Positions 1-6,569 of a stretch of 19,293 bases of DNA are shown here, in pieces. The position numbers were made by a program, and so were the translations under genes. Source of the DNA: JAENVU01 sp031422675. GTDB lineage: Bacteria; Actinomycetota; Acidimicrobiia; IMCC26256; JAENVU01. The DNA is taken from NCBI GenBank assembly GCA_031422675.1, contig JANPMG010000154.1:1-19293 (forward strand), written 5' to 3'. The notes below the pieces were generated by a model. The model worked only from the letters and a program-made list of their open reading frames with translations, was not told where the DNA came from and searched no databases. The number at the start of each line of letters is the position of its first letter. The stretch's first letter is position 1.

Positions 1-85
<85 letters not shown>

Positions 86-157
86 GCCAAAACGCGGGAA
101 GGAAGGGTGGTTTGGCGGACGAGGTGCCGGTGTATCGTCGCATTCGGAGGTGACGCA

Positions 158-637
158 GTGATCCGAGTGACGCTCATCGGCGTGCGAGTCGAAGTTCCGT
201 CGAATCAACCCATCGTGCTGCTGCGCGAGGTGGACGGCGCGCGCTACCTCCCGATCTTCATCGGCTCACCGGAGGCGACCGCGATCGTCTACGCGCTCCA
301 GGGGATGGAAACCCCTCGGCCGATGACCCACGACCTGTTCGTCACCGTGATGGGCGATTTCGGCGTCGAGTTGGTCCAGGTGGCGATCACGGCGCTGAGC
401 GACGGCACCTTCTACGCGGAACTCGAGCTGGCTCGGGACGGCGAGACTCAGCGGATCTCCGCCCGCCCGTCGGACGCGATCGCGCTCGCGGTCCGGCTCG
501 GCGACGAGGTGCCGATCCTGGTTGCCGAGGAAGTGTTCGAGGAAGCCGGTGTCCTGTTCGAAGAAGAACAGGAAGAGGACGAGATCGAGGAGTTCCGGGC
601 CTTTCTCGACGAAGTCACCCCCGAAGACTTCGCGTAG
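158..637 (+). CDS. Bifunctional nuclease family protein (DUF151)
   Basis: A 159-residue protein of the DUF151/BFN family, whose characterised members are described as having RNase and DNase activity. Visible family features are the opening VIRVTLIGVRVEVPSN, the stretch RYLPIFIGSPEATAI at about residues 29-43, the THDLFVTVMGDFGVEL segment, and ARPSDAIALAVRLGDEVPI before an acidic C-terminal tail rich in Glu (EEEQEEDEIEEF). I chose GTG at 158 because GGAGG (146-150) lies 7 bases upstream and the N-terminus then matches the family. The longer frame from 47 would only add residues encoded by poly-C. It lies just ahead of a MerR gene, the same order as Mycobacterium tuberculosis Rv1829-Rv1830 (known context, recalled not searched). 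Family assignment is strong; substrate is unknown. Confidence 0.93.
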   Translation: MIRVTLIGVRVEVPSNQPIVLLREVDGARYLPIFIGSPEATAIVYALQGMETPRPMTHDLFVTVMGDFGVELVQVAITALSDGTFYAELELARDGETQRISARPSDAIALAVRLGDEVPILVAEEVFEEAGVLFEEEQEEDEIEEFRAFLDEVTPEDFA

Positions 638-689
638 GGGCGAACGGATCCCATCGGGAAATGGCCTGGGGAATGGGTCGGTCGGGCCG

Positions 690-718
690 TTGACTCTCCG
701 GGGGAGATCACCTACGGT
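690..718 (+). promoter_or_regulatory. Candidate SigA-type promoter for the merR-gcvT unit
   Basis: TTGACT at 690-695 and TACGGT at 713-718 are separated by exactly 17 bases, a good match to the actinobacterial housekeeping promoter pattern (TTGAC / TAnnnT). The predicted start is near 725, about 65 bases before the GTG of the MerR gene. It lies in the only sizeable gap between the DUF151 gene and the MerR gene. The pattern is seen; activity is inferred. Confidence 0.55.
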
Positions 719-720
719 GA
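708..720. promoter_or_regulatory. Inverted repeat overlapping the -10: candidate operator
   Basis: TCACC (708-712), TAC, GGTGA (716-720) is a perfect 5-bp inverted repeat with a 3-base centre lying over the candidate -10 element. MerR-family proteins commonly bind dyads within their promoters, and the first downstream gene encodes a MerR protein. Autoregulation is therefore a reasonable inference, not shown. Confidence 0.4.
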
Positions 721-790
721 CACCCCCGTAACTACGACCTTGTGACTCTGCGGCCCGACGGGGGACCGCACCGGCGAAAGGCAGCCGCTC

Positions 791-1420
791 GTGGCCGCTC
801 GTTCTCGTTCCCCACACGCCGCGACGACGACTCCCGCGGTCGCGAACGCCGACGCGGTCGGCGCCGGCCCCGTCGTCGTCGATCCCGCCTTGGGTGACCT
901 GCCGCCGCGGATCGAACAGGGTGTGCTGAGCGCCGACGGCGAGGAGTGGCGCGAGGTCGGCTACAGCGGGCCGACGGCGTGCGCGGTGGTGGGGATCTCG
1001 TACCGCCAGCTCGACTATTGGGCCCGCACCGGTCTGCTGAGCCCGTCGCTGGCGAAGGCCGCCGGCAGCGGAACCCAACGCCGGTACGCCTACCGTGATC
1101 TCGTCGCGTTGAAGGTGATCAAGAGCCTGATCGACGGGGGAGTTTCGCTCCAGACCGCGCGTAAGGCGATCGACTATTTCCGTGACCACCTGGGCGAGGA
1201 CCTCGCGTCGGCGAGTCTGGTCATCGAGGGTGCGAACACGGTGCTGGCTCGGACCGGTGACGACCTGGTGGATCTCGTGCGCCGGGGCCAGGTCGTGCTC
1301 AACATCGTTCCCCTCGGAGGTCTCGTGGATTCGCTCGCCGCGAGCATTCACGAGTTGCACGCGGAGCCGCTCGGCCCGAAGGACGGCGCCGCGCATCCGG
1401 TGCGCCGCGCGCAGGACTGA
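791..1420 (+). CDS. MerR-family transcriptional regulator (Rv1830-like)
   Basis: A 209-residue DNA-binding regulator. After a Pro/Ala-rich leader of about 55 residues comes a MerR-type helix-turn-helix. The segment YSGPTACAVVGISYRQLDYW is followed by ARTGLLSPS, and AAGSGTQRRYAYRDLVALKV forms the wing, then GGVSLQTARKAIDYF. I recall near-identical motifs in M. tuberculosis Rv1830, reported as a cell-division regulator (McdR); the relationship to the related FtsR/Rv1828 is more distant. The C-terminal part (about 130-209) has no metal-binding cysteines, so it is not a metal-sensing MerR. GTG at 791 has AAAGG about 9 bases upstream. gcvT begins 21 bases after its stop, so the two are probably co-transcribed. 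Target genes are unknown. Confidence 0.88.
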   Translation: MAARSRSPHAATTTPAVANADAVGAGPVVVDPALGDLPPRIEQGVLSADGEEWREVGYSGPTACAVVGISYRQLDYWARTGLLSPSLAKAAGSGTQRRYAYRDLVALKVIKSLIDGGVSLQTARKAIDYFRDHLGEDLASASLVIEGANTVLARTGDDLVDLVRRGQVVLNIVPLGGLVDSLAASIHELHAEPLGPKDGAAHPVRRAQD

Positions 1421-1441
1421 CCCGTCGACCCGGAACGCACC

Positions 1442-2551
1442 ATGGACGGCCTCGCGCAGAGCCCGCTCGACGCCCAGCACCGTGCCCTCGGTGCCAAGCT
1501 CGTCGAGTTCGGTGGGTGGGCGATGCCCATCCAGTACGGCGGCGTCCTCGAAGAACACCGCGCCTGTCGCACCGATGCCGTTGCATTCGACGTCTCGCAT
1601 TTGGGTTCGTTGCGCGTCGACGGGCCGGGCGCATTCGATCTGTTGCAGCGGGCGTTCACCAACGACCTCGGGCGGATCGGCCCCGGCCGCGCGCAATACA
1701 CGCATCTCCTCGATCCGGTGGACGCGCATGTGGTCGACGACATCATCGTCTGGTGGGTCCGTGATGACGAGTTCCTCGTCATGCCCAACGCCTCGAACAC
1801 CCAGCGCATCGCCGGTGCGCTCACGGCGATCGATCCGGCGGCCGCGGTGGAGATCGAGGACGTCACCGCCACCCGCGCGGTCATCGCGGTCCAGGGGCCG
1901 AACGCGCGCGACCGAGTCCGCACGATCTCACCGGCACTGGCCGCCGTGGCGCGCTTCGGCGTGGCGGCGGTCGAATGGAACGGCGCACCCTGCATCGTGG
2001 CCGGCACCGGCTACACCGGCGAAGACGGCATCGAGATCCACGTGCCGGCGGCGGTGGCGGCGGCGGCGTGGACCGCGCTGATGAACGCCGGCGTGGCGCC
2101 GGCCGGGCTCGGCGCCCGAGACACGCTCCGACTCGAAGCCGGGCTGCCGCTCCACGGCCACGAACTGGGTGAGGGGATCACGCCGCTCCAAGCCGGACTC
2201 GGGTGGGTCGTTCGGTGGGACAAGGGCGACTTCCGCGGCCGAGCCGCCCTGGCGGCCGAGCGGGACCGCGGCATCACACGGAAGCTCCGCGGGCTGCTGG
2301 TGGAAGGCCGACGTCCGCCCCGCGCGGGGTATCCCGTCCTGGTGGGAGGGCGCGCGGCCGGCGAGGTCACCAGCGGGAACTTCTCGCCGGTGCTCGGGCA
2401 CGCGATCGCGCTGGCGTTCCTGCCGCCCGACATCGCCGACGGCGCCACCGTCGCGATCGACCTCCGCGGGTCGCACGTTCCGGCGGTCGTCACGAAACCG
2501 CCGTTCGTGAAGTCGGCACCGAAGCCAGCGTCGGGTAGCGTGGAGGGCTGA
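1442..2551 (+). CDS. gcvT: Glycine cleavage system aminomethyltransferase (T-protein)
   Basis: A 369-residue T-protein that transfers the one-carbon unit from aminomethyl-lipoyl H-protein to tetrahydrofolate, releasing ammonia, in the cytoplasm. Diagnostic pieces are SPLDAQHRALGAKLVEFGGW near the N-terminus, VAFDVSHLGSLRVDGPGA, the VVDDIIVWW stretch that holds the family's catalytic-region aspartates, TGYTGEDGIEIHVP near 185, GLGARDTLRLEAGLPLHGHE near 222-241, and the C-terminal GEVTSGNFSPVLGHAIALAF. The length is normal for GcvT (about 360-370). ATG at 1442 gives the expected N-terminus, though only a weak GGAA precedes it. It is followed by a glycine riboswitch and gcvP. gcvH is not in the window; in mycobacteria gcvH sits a few genes upstream of the DUF151 gene, so it may lie left of position 1. 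Confidence 0.96.
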   Translation: MDGLAQSPLDAQHRALGAKLVEFGGWAMPIQYGGVLEEHRACRTDAVAFDVSHLGSLRVDGPGAFDLLQRAFTNDLGRIGPGRAQYTHLLDPVDAHVVDDIIVWWVRDDEFLVMPNASNTQRIAGALTAIDPAAAVEIEDVTATRAVIAVQGPNARDRVRTISPALAAVARFGVAAVEWNGAPCIVAGTGYTGEDGIEIHVPAAVAAAAWTALMNAGVAPAGLGARDTLRLEAGLPLHGHELGEGITPLQAGLGWVVRWDKGDFRGRAALAAERDRGITRKLRGLLVEGRRPPRAGYPVLVGGRAAGEVTSGNFSPVLGHAIALAFLPPDIADGATVAIDLRGSHVPAVVTKPPFVKSAPKPASGSVEG

Positions 2552-2568
2552 CAAGCCGTTCACCCCGA

Positions 2569-2736
2569 GCGGGAGAGTCCTCACGATGTGGGGGCGCCGA
2601 AGGAGCAACCTCCCCGGAATCTCTCAGGCCCACGAACCGCCCGGGGTAGGCAACTCTGGAGAGCAGGGATCTCGTATCCCTCACCGACGGGGAAAGCCCG
2701 GGCGACCGGGTGAATCTCTCAGGTCCCACGACAGAG
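2569..2736 (+). promoter_or_regulatory. Tandem glycine riboswitch (two aptamers)
   Basis: Two glycine aptamers lie in series between gcvT and gcvP. Aptamer 1 (about 2569-2640) has a GCGG/CCGC closing stem, GGGAGAG at 2571-2577, GCCGAAGGAGCAAC near 2595-2608 and AATCTCTCAGG. Aptamer 2 (about 2654-2736) is closed by CTCT/AGAG and has GGAGAG, CACCGACGGGGAAAGCC and a second AATCTCTCAGG. The linker is about 13 bases. These motifs are the hallmark of the gcvT-type glycine riboswitch, and the downstream gene is a glycine cleavage gene. Its placement after gcvT suggests that it controls gcvP mainly. Confidence 0.95.
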
Positions 2737-2782
2737 GGGGAGCGACCGCAACCGCGGTTGCCCACCGACGTGCGAAGGGACC
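2722..2782 (+). promoter_or_regulatory. Likely riboswitch expression platform controlling the gcvP ribosome site
   Basis: GGTCCC at 2722-2727, inside the 3' part of aptamer 2, is exactly complementary to GGGACC at 2777-2782, which overlaps the gcvP Shine-Dalgarno (AAGGGA, 2775-2780). A perfect 14-base palindrome (GCAACCGCGGTTGC, 2748-2761) lies between them. No U-tract follows, so translational rather than transcriptional control is more likely: glycine binding would hold GGUCCC in the aptamer and leave the ribosome site free. This is inferred from pairing alone. Confidence 0.5.
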
Positions 2783-2787
2783 AGCCC

Positions 2788-5628
2788 ATGGCCAGCTCAC
2801 TCCGAGACCGGTTCGTCGATCGCCACGTCGGCCCGGACCGTCCCGAGCAGGCGGCGATGCTCGAAGCCCTCGGCTACGACTCGCTCGACGCGCTGACCGA
2901 TGCCGCAGTGCCCGAGGCGATTCGCCGGACCGAGCCGCTCGAACTGCCGGCCCCTCGCTCGGAAGTGGAAGCGATCGCCGCGCTGCGCGCCCTCGCCGAT
3001 CGTAACGTCGTGACCCGGTCCATGATCGGCATGGGCTACTCGGACACGATCACTCCCGCAGTCATCCGGCGCAACGTGCTGGAGAACCCGGCGTGGTACA
3101 CCGCGTACACGCCGTATCAACCCGAGATCTCCCAGGGCCGGCTCGAGGCGTTGCTCGACTTCCAGACGATGGTCGCCGATCTCACCGGCATGGACCTGGC
3201 CAACGCGTCGTTGCTCGACGAAGCGACGGCCGCGGCCGAGGCGATGGCGATGTGTCGGCGGCTGGCGCCGAAGGGTGGTGACATCTTCTTCGTCGACGCC
3301 GACTGCCATCCCCAGACCATCGCGGTGGTGGGCGGCCGGGCCGAACCGCTCGGGATCGAAGTGGTCGTCGGCGATCCCCGCCGGGACGTGCCCGGAGCCC
3401 GGGTCTTCGGCGTCCTGCTGGCCTATCCCGGCAGCAGTGGGGCAGTGGTGGACCATTCGGCGCTCGTGGCACGCGTGCACTCCGGCGGCGCGCTCGTCGC
3501 GGTCACGGCGGATCTGCTCGCGCTGGTGCTCCTGCAATCGCCGGGCGCGATCGGTGCCGATCTGGTGGTGGGTTCCGCGCAGCGGTTCGGGGTGCCGTTG
3601 GGCTACGGCGGTCCCCACGCCGGGTTCATCGCGTGCAGGGACGCGCACAAGCGCACCCTGCCGGGTCGGTTGGTCGGCGTTTCCGTCGACGCCCACGGGC
3701 GACGCGCGCTGCGGCTCGCACTCCAGACGCGCGAGCAACACATTCGTCGGGAGAAAGCCACGAGCAACATCTGCACGGCCCAGGTGCTCCTCGCGGTCAT
3801 CGCCGGCTTGTACGCCGTGTACCACGGACCCGAGGGTCTGCACGCGATCGCGACGCGCGTCCATCGGCTGACCAGTGCGCTCGCCGACGCGCTGTCGGGT
3901 GGGAACGTCGAGGTGGTGAACGAGCGCTGGTTCGACACGATCACGGTTCGGGTACCGGACCGCGCGGTGGAGATCGGCGGGGCGGCGCGCGACCGGGGCA
4001 TCAACCTGCGCGTGGTCGACGCCGACACGCTCGGGATCGCGCTCGACGAGACGAGCACCACCGCCGATGTCGAACTCGTCCTCGACGCGTTCGGTGTCGC
4101 GGGTGGGGCAGGGGAGGGGCGGGACGCGATCGCACCGACGCTCGGGCGAACCGAACCGTTCCTGACCCACGAGGTGTTTCACCGGTACCGGTCCGAGACC
4201 GAGATGTTGCGGTATCTGCGCCGGCTCGCCGACCGTGACCTTGCGCTCGACCGCACGATGATTCCGCTCGGTTCGTGCACGATGAAGCTCAACGCCACGA
4301 CCGAGATGGAACCGATCACCTGGCCGGAGTTCGGCGGGTTGCATCCCTACGCGCCGGTCACGCAGGCCATGGGTTACGCCGAGCTGATCGCCGACCTCGA
4401 AGCCTGGTTGTGCGCGATCACCGGCTACGACGCGGTGTCGTTGCAACCCAACGCCGGCTCCCAGGGCGAACTCGCCGGACTCCTCGCGATCCGCGCGTTC
4501 CACCGCGGCCGCGGCGATCACGAGCGGACCGTGTGCCTGATCCCGGCGTCGGCCCACGGCACCAACGCGGCCAGTGCGGTGATGGCGGGCATGCGGGTGG
4601 TCGTGGTGGCCACCGACGACGACGGCAACATCGATCTCGCGGATCTGAAGGGGAAGGTGACGGCCAACGCCGACGTCCTCGGCGCGTTGATGGTCACCTA
4701 CCCGTCGACCCACGGCGTGTTCGAGCGCTCGATCGTGGAAGTGTGCGACCTCGTGCACGAATGTGGTGGCCAGGTCTACGTGGACGGCGCCAACCTCAAC
4801 GCGCTCGTCGGCCTCGCCGCGCCGGGCCAGTTCGGTGCCGACGTCTCCCACCTGAACCTGCACAAGACGTTCTGCATCCCCCATGGAGGAGGCGGCCCGG
4901 GGGTCGGCCCCGTCGCTGTGCGTGCCCACCTCGCGCCGTACCTCCCCGGTCATCCCCTCGACGCCGCGGCGGCGGTGCCCGCGGTGGCGGCGGCACCGTT
5001 CGGGTCCGCCGGCATCTTGCCGATCCCGTGGGCGTACGTCGCCATGATGGGCGCCGACGGACTCCGCGAAGCCACGCAGGTGGCGATCCTCTCGGCGAAC
5101 TACGTCGCGCGGCGGCTCGGTCCGCACTTCCCGGTTCTGTACACCGGACCGGCCGGACTCGTCGCACACGAGTGCATTCTGGATCTGCGGCCCATCACCG
5201 CGGCGACCGGCGTCAGTGCAGAAGACGTCGCGAAGCGCCTCATCGACTACGGCTTCCACGCACCCACGTTGAGTTTCCCCGTCGCCGGGACCCTGATGGT
5301 GGAACCCACCGAGTCCGAGGCGCTCGGTGAGCTGGACCGGTTCTGCGCCGCGATGATCGCGATCCGGGCCGAGATCACGCGCATCGAACGAGGGGAGTGG
5401 TCGCACGCGCAGAGCCCGCTCGCGGCGGCACCGCACACGGCCGAAGATGTGGCCACCGACCACTGGGATCGGGACTATTCGCGGGACCTGGCGGCGTTCC
5501 CCGTCGACGGGCTGCGCGGCGCCAAGTACTGGCCGCCGGTGAGCCGGATCGACGGTGTCTACGGCGACCGCAACGTCGTGTGTTCGTGCGCGCCGATCTC
5601 GGCGTATGCGACCGACTCCGTAGGCTGA
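2788..5628 (+). CDS. gcvP: Glycine dehydrogenase (aminomethyl-transferring), P-protein
   Basis: A 946-residue single-chain P-protein, the PLP enzyme that decarboxylates glycine and passes the aminomethyl group to lipoyl H-protein. The N-terminal half carries RDRFVDRHVGPDRPEQAAML, SMIGMGYSDTITPAVIRRNV and the YTPYQPEISQGRLEALLDFQ segment. The C-terminal half starts near FHRYRSETEMLRYLRRL and includes MIPLGSCTMKLNATTEM, LIPASAHGTNAASAVMAG, and the PLP-lysine box LNLHKTFCIPHGGGGPG with Lys693. The length matches fused GcvP (about 950) rather than split GcvPA/GcvPB. ATG at 2788 has GAAGGGA about 7 bases upstream; an upstream in-frame GTG at 2710 would lie inside the riboswitch and is rejected. 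A tandem glycine riboswitch precedes it. Confidence 0.97.
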   Translation: MASSLRDRFVDRHVGPDRPEQAAMLEALGYDSLDALTDAAVPEAIRRTEPLELPAPRSEVEAIAALRALADRNVVTRSMIGMGYSDTITPAVIRRNVLENPAWYTAYTPYQPEISQGRLEALLDFQTMVADLTGMDLANASLLDEATAAAEAMAMCRRLAPKGGDIFFVDADCHPQTIAVVGGRAEPLGIEVVVGDPRRDVPGARVFGVLLAYPGSSGAVVDHSALVARVHSGGALVAVTADLLALVLLQSPGAIGADLVVGSAQRFGVPLGYGGPHAGFIACRDAHKRTLPGRLVGVSVDAHGRRALRLALQTREQHIRREKATSNICTAQVLLAVIAGLYAVYHGPEGLHAIATRVHRLTSALADALSGGNVEVVNERWFDTITVRVPDRAVEIGGAARDRGINLRVVDADTLGIALDETSTTADVELVLDAFGVAGGAGEGRDAIAPTLGRTEPFLTHEVFHRYRSETEMLRYLRRLADRDLALDRTMIPLGSCTMKLNATTEMEPITWPEFGGLHPYAPVTQAMGYAELIADLEAWLCAITGYDAVSLQPNAGSQGELAGLLAIRAFHRGRGDHERTVCLIPASAHGTNAASAVMAGMRVVVVATDDDGNIDLADLKGKVTANADVLGALMVTYPSTHGVFERSIVEVCDLVHECGGQVYVDGANLNALVGLAAPGQFGADVSHLNLHKTFCIPHGGGGPGVGPVAVRAHLAPYLPGHPLDAAAAVPAVAAAPFGSAGILPIPWAYVAMMGADGLREATQVAILSANYVARRLGPHFPVLYTGPAGLVAHECILDLRPITAATGVSAEDVAKRLIDYGFHAPTLSFPVAGTLMVEPTESEALGELDRFCAAMIAIRAEITRIERGEWSHAQSPLAAAPHTAEDVATDHWDRDYSRDLAAFPVDGLRGAKYWPPVSRIDGVYGDRNVVCSCAPISAYATDSVG

Positions 5629-5632
5629 CGGG

Positions 5633-6205
5633 GTGACCCGCGTTCGTACCCGTGAATGGTCGAGCACCGACTACTACGCAGTGTTGGGCGTTGCTCCGGA
5701 CGCCGCGCCGAGCGAGATCGATTCTCGGTACCGGGATCTGGCCAAGGTGCTCCACCCGGACCGCAGTGCGGACGTGGCGGACCAGGAGCGGTTCAAGCGC
5801 GTCAGCGCGGCGTACACCGCGTTGAAAGATCCCGCGACCCGCCGCGCCTACGACGAGTTCCGGGCGCGCGTCGAGGCGGGCAGCCTCTATGCCGTGGTGG
5901 GCGCCGCGGCTGACGCTCGATCCGACATCGCCGCCGGGTCTCGGCCCGACCACCTGGCCCCGGCACGGGTCCCGAAGCCCCGAGGTCCGCTGGCTCCCTG
6001 GCTCCGCAGCACGGCGGCCGCCATCCTGATCGTCCTCGGTGTTGCCGCGGCCGGTTGGGCACTCGTGGGCGACCTGCCATCGCCGACCGCGGCCGACACG
6101 CCGCTGGCGGTGCAGATCACCCTGGCCATCGTGGCGATCAAGTTCGTCGTCTGCGGCATCGCGGTTGCCAGATATCCCCAGCTCCGCGCCCGCTGGCACC
6201 GCTGA
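5633..6205 (+). CDS. Membrane-anchored J-domain (DnaJ-like) protein
   Basis: A 190-residue protein starting with a J domain (about residues 10-77): DYYAVLGVAPDAAPSEIDSR, the invariant HPD loop in KVLHPDRSAD, FKRVSAAYTALKDPATRRAYDEF. J domains stimulate the ATPase of Hsp70/DnaK. There is no Gly/Phe region or zinc-finger domain, so this is not DnaJ itself. A linker of about 45 residues is followed by two hydrophobic segments, roughly TAAAILIVLGVAAAGWALVG and VQITLAIVAIKFVVCGIAV, ending in basic RYPQLRARWHR. That suggests a two-pass membrane protein with a cytoplasmic J domain. GTG at 5633 lies 4 bases after the gcvP stop, so translation may be coupled to gcvP. It is the last + gene before the candidate dif site. 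A specific client is unknown. Confidence 0.85.
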   Translation: MTRVRTREWSSTDYYAVLGVAPDAAPSEIDSRYRDLAKVLHPDRSADVADQERFKRVSAAYTALKDPATRRAYDEFRARVEAGSLYAVVGAAADARSDIAAGSRPDHLAPARVPKPRGPLAPWLRSTAAAILIVLGVAAAGWALVGDLPSPTAADTPLAVQITLAIVAIKFVVCGIAVARYPQLRARWHR

Positions 6206-6280
6206 GGACCCGTCGCCCACACAGTGCCCGGACCCACCAGGGGAGCCCTGAAACGCAACCGCTCCGAAGCTCCGACTTTA

Positions 6281-6308
6281 AGTTGACATAACGAGGATTA
6301 TGGGCACC
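6281..6308 (-). other. dif: Candidate dif site (XerC/XerD chromosome dimer resolution)
   Basis: Read on the - strand, the 28 bases are an 11-base arm GGTGCCCATAA, a 6-base centre TCCTCG and an 11-base arm TTATGTCAACT. The first arm matches the E. coli dif XerC arm (GGTGCGCATAA) at 10 of 11 positions. The second matches the XerD arm I recall for actinobacterial dif (TTATGTCAAGT) at 10 of 11, and E. coli (TTATGTTAAAT) at 9 of 11. The arm lengths and 6-base spacing are exactly those of dif. It lies between convergent genes at the point where gene strand flips for the whole window, as expected at a replication terminus. The comparison sequences are from memory; a genome-wide check is needed to show it is unique. 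Confidence 0.78.
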
Positions 6309-6329
6309 CCGGAGGGGTGCCCATAATCC
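6295..6329. repeat. 16-bp perfect inverted repeat with 3-base loop
   Basis: The left arm 6295-6310 (GGATTATGGGCACCCC) and right arm 6314-6329 are exact reverse complements around GGA. The left arm contains the XerC-type arm of the dif candidate (6298-6308), so the right arm is an inverted second copy of it with flanks. It would also fold as a very stable hairpin in RNA from either strand and could act as a bidirectional terminator for the convergent genes, although no T-run follows on either side. Confidence 0.9.
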
Positions 6330-6400
6330 CTTCGCAGTTATGGTCGGCGCACCGTGAGGGCGGCACTGCGTGCCGGGCGGCGACGGGCTTCGCCCATAAC
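6316..6400. repeat. Additional dif-like half-sites next to dif
   Basis: GGTGCCCATAA at 6316-6326 repeats the XerC-type arm in inverted orientation. TTATGG at 6338-6343 is an XerD-like start on the + strand, but 11 bases away instead of 6. TTCGCCCATAA at 6389-6399 is another XerC-type arm and is close to the actinobacterial form. GTTATGG (6337-6343) and CCATAAC (6394-6400) are themselves inverted repeats enclosing the 6361-6375 hairpin. No second complete dif is present. Confidence 0.55.
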
Positions 6401-6417
6401 TCCGAAGACCTGGGGCC

Positions 6418-6485
6418 CGGCCCAGAGCCCCGGAAACCCGGGGCCCTGGAGCCCGGGAAACGGGTGGCCGGCCCTGGAGCCGGCA
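6418..6485. repeat. Degenerate tandem repeat, unit about 25-28 bases, about three copies
   Basis: GGCCCTGGAGCC occurs exactly at 6442-6453 and 6470-6481, 28 bases apart. A weaker copy, GGCCCAGAGCCCCGGAAAC, starts near 6418. The first two copies share GGCCCNRGAGCCCSGGAAAC. The stretch GCCCCGG-AAAC-CCGGGGC (about 6427-6444) can also form a hairpin. No function can be assigned. Confidence 0.6.
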
Positions 6486-6569
6486 ACTCGTGCGAGAAGC
6501 GCGGGTCAGGGGTTGCAATATGCGCGTGGGTTGGGCGTGTGGGCTCACGTGCGGGGTCAGGTGGTCGGG

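Larger units (their letters stand above)
6206..6569. other. Non-coding gap between convergent genes
   Basis: This 364-base gap separates the + strand J-domain gene from the - strand GNAT gene. I see no coding potential. It contains a dif-like site (6281-6308), a 16-bp perfect inverted repeat (6295-6329), further dif-like half-sites up to 6400, a short hairpin (CGGCAC/GTGCCG, 6361-6375) and a degenerate tandem repeat (6418-6485). The segment 6206-6280 shows nothing recognisable. Confidence 0.8.

Noticed and set aside
266..1729. Long - strand open frame opposite DUF151, MerR and gcvT
   Set aside because: It is a high-GC antisense shadow spanning three genes with clear family matches, with no domain of its own.
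2710..2787. Longer gcvP N-terminus from the GTG at 2710
   Set aside because: It would translate the second riboswitch aptamer. ATG at 2788 has a proper ribosome site and family N-terminus.
2797..5667. 956-codon - strand open frame opposite gcvP
   Set aside because: This is a codon-bias shadow. The Arg/Asp/His-rich product has no recognisable motif, while the + strand is unmistakable GcvP.
6295..6329. Interpretation as only a transcription terminator
   Set aside because: A convergent-gene hairpin is expected here, but one arm coincides with the XerC side of a full 28-bp dif-like site and there is no T-run. A terminator role may coexist but does not explain the 11-6-11 match.
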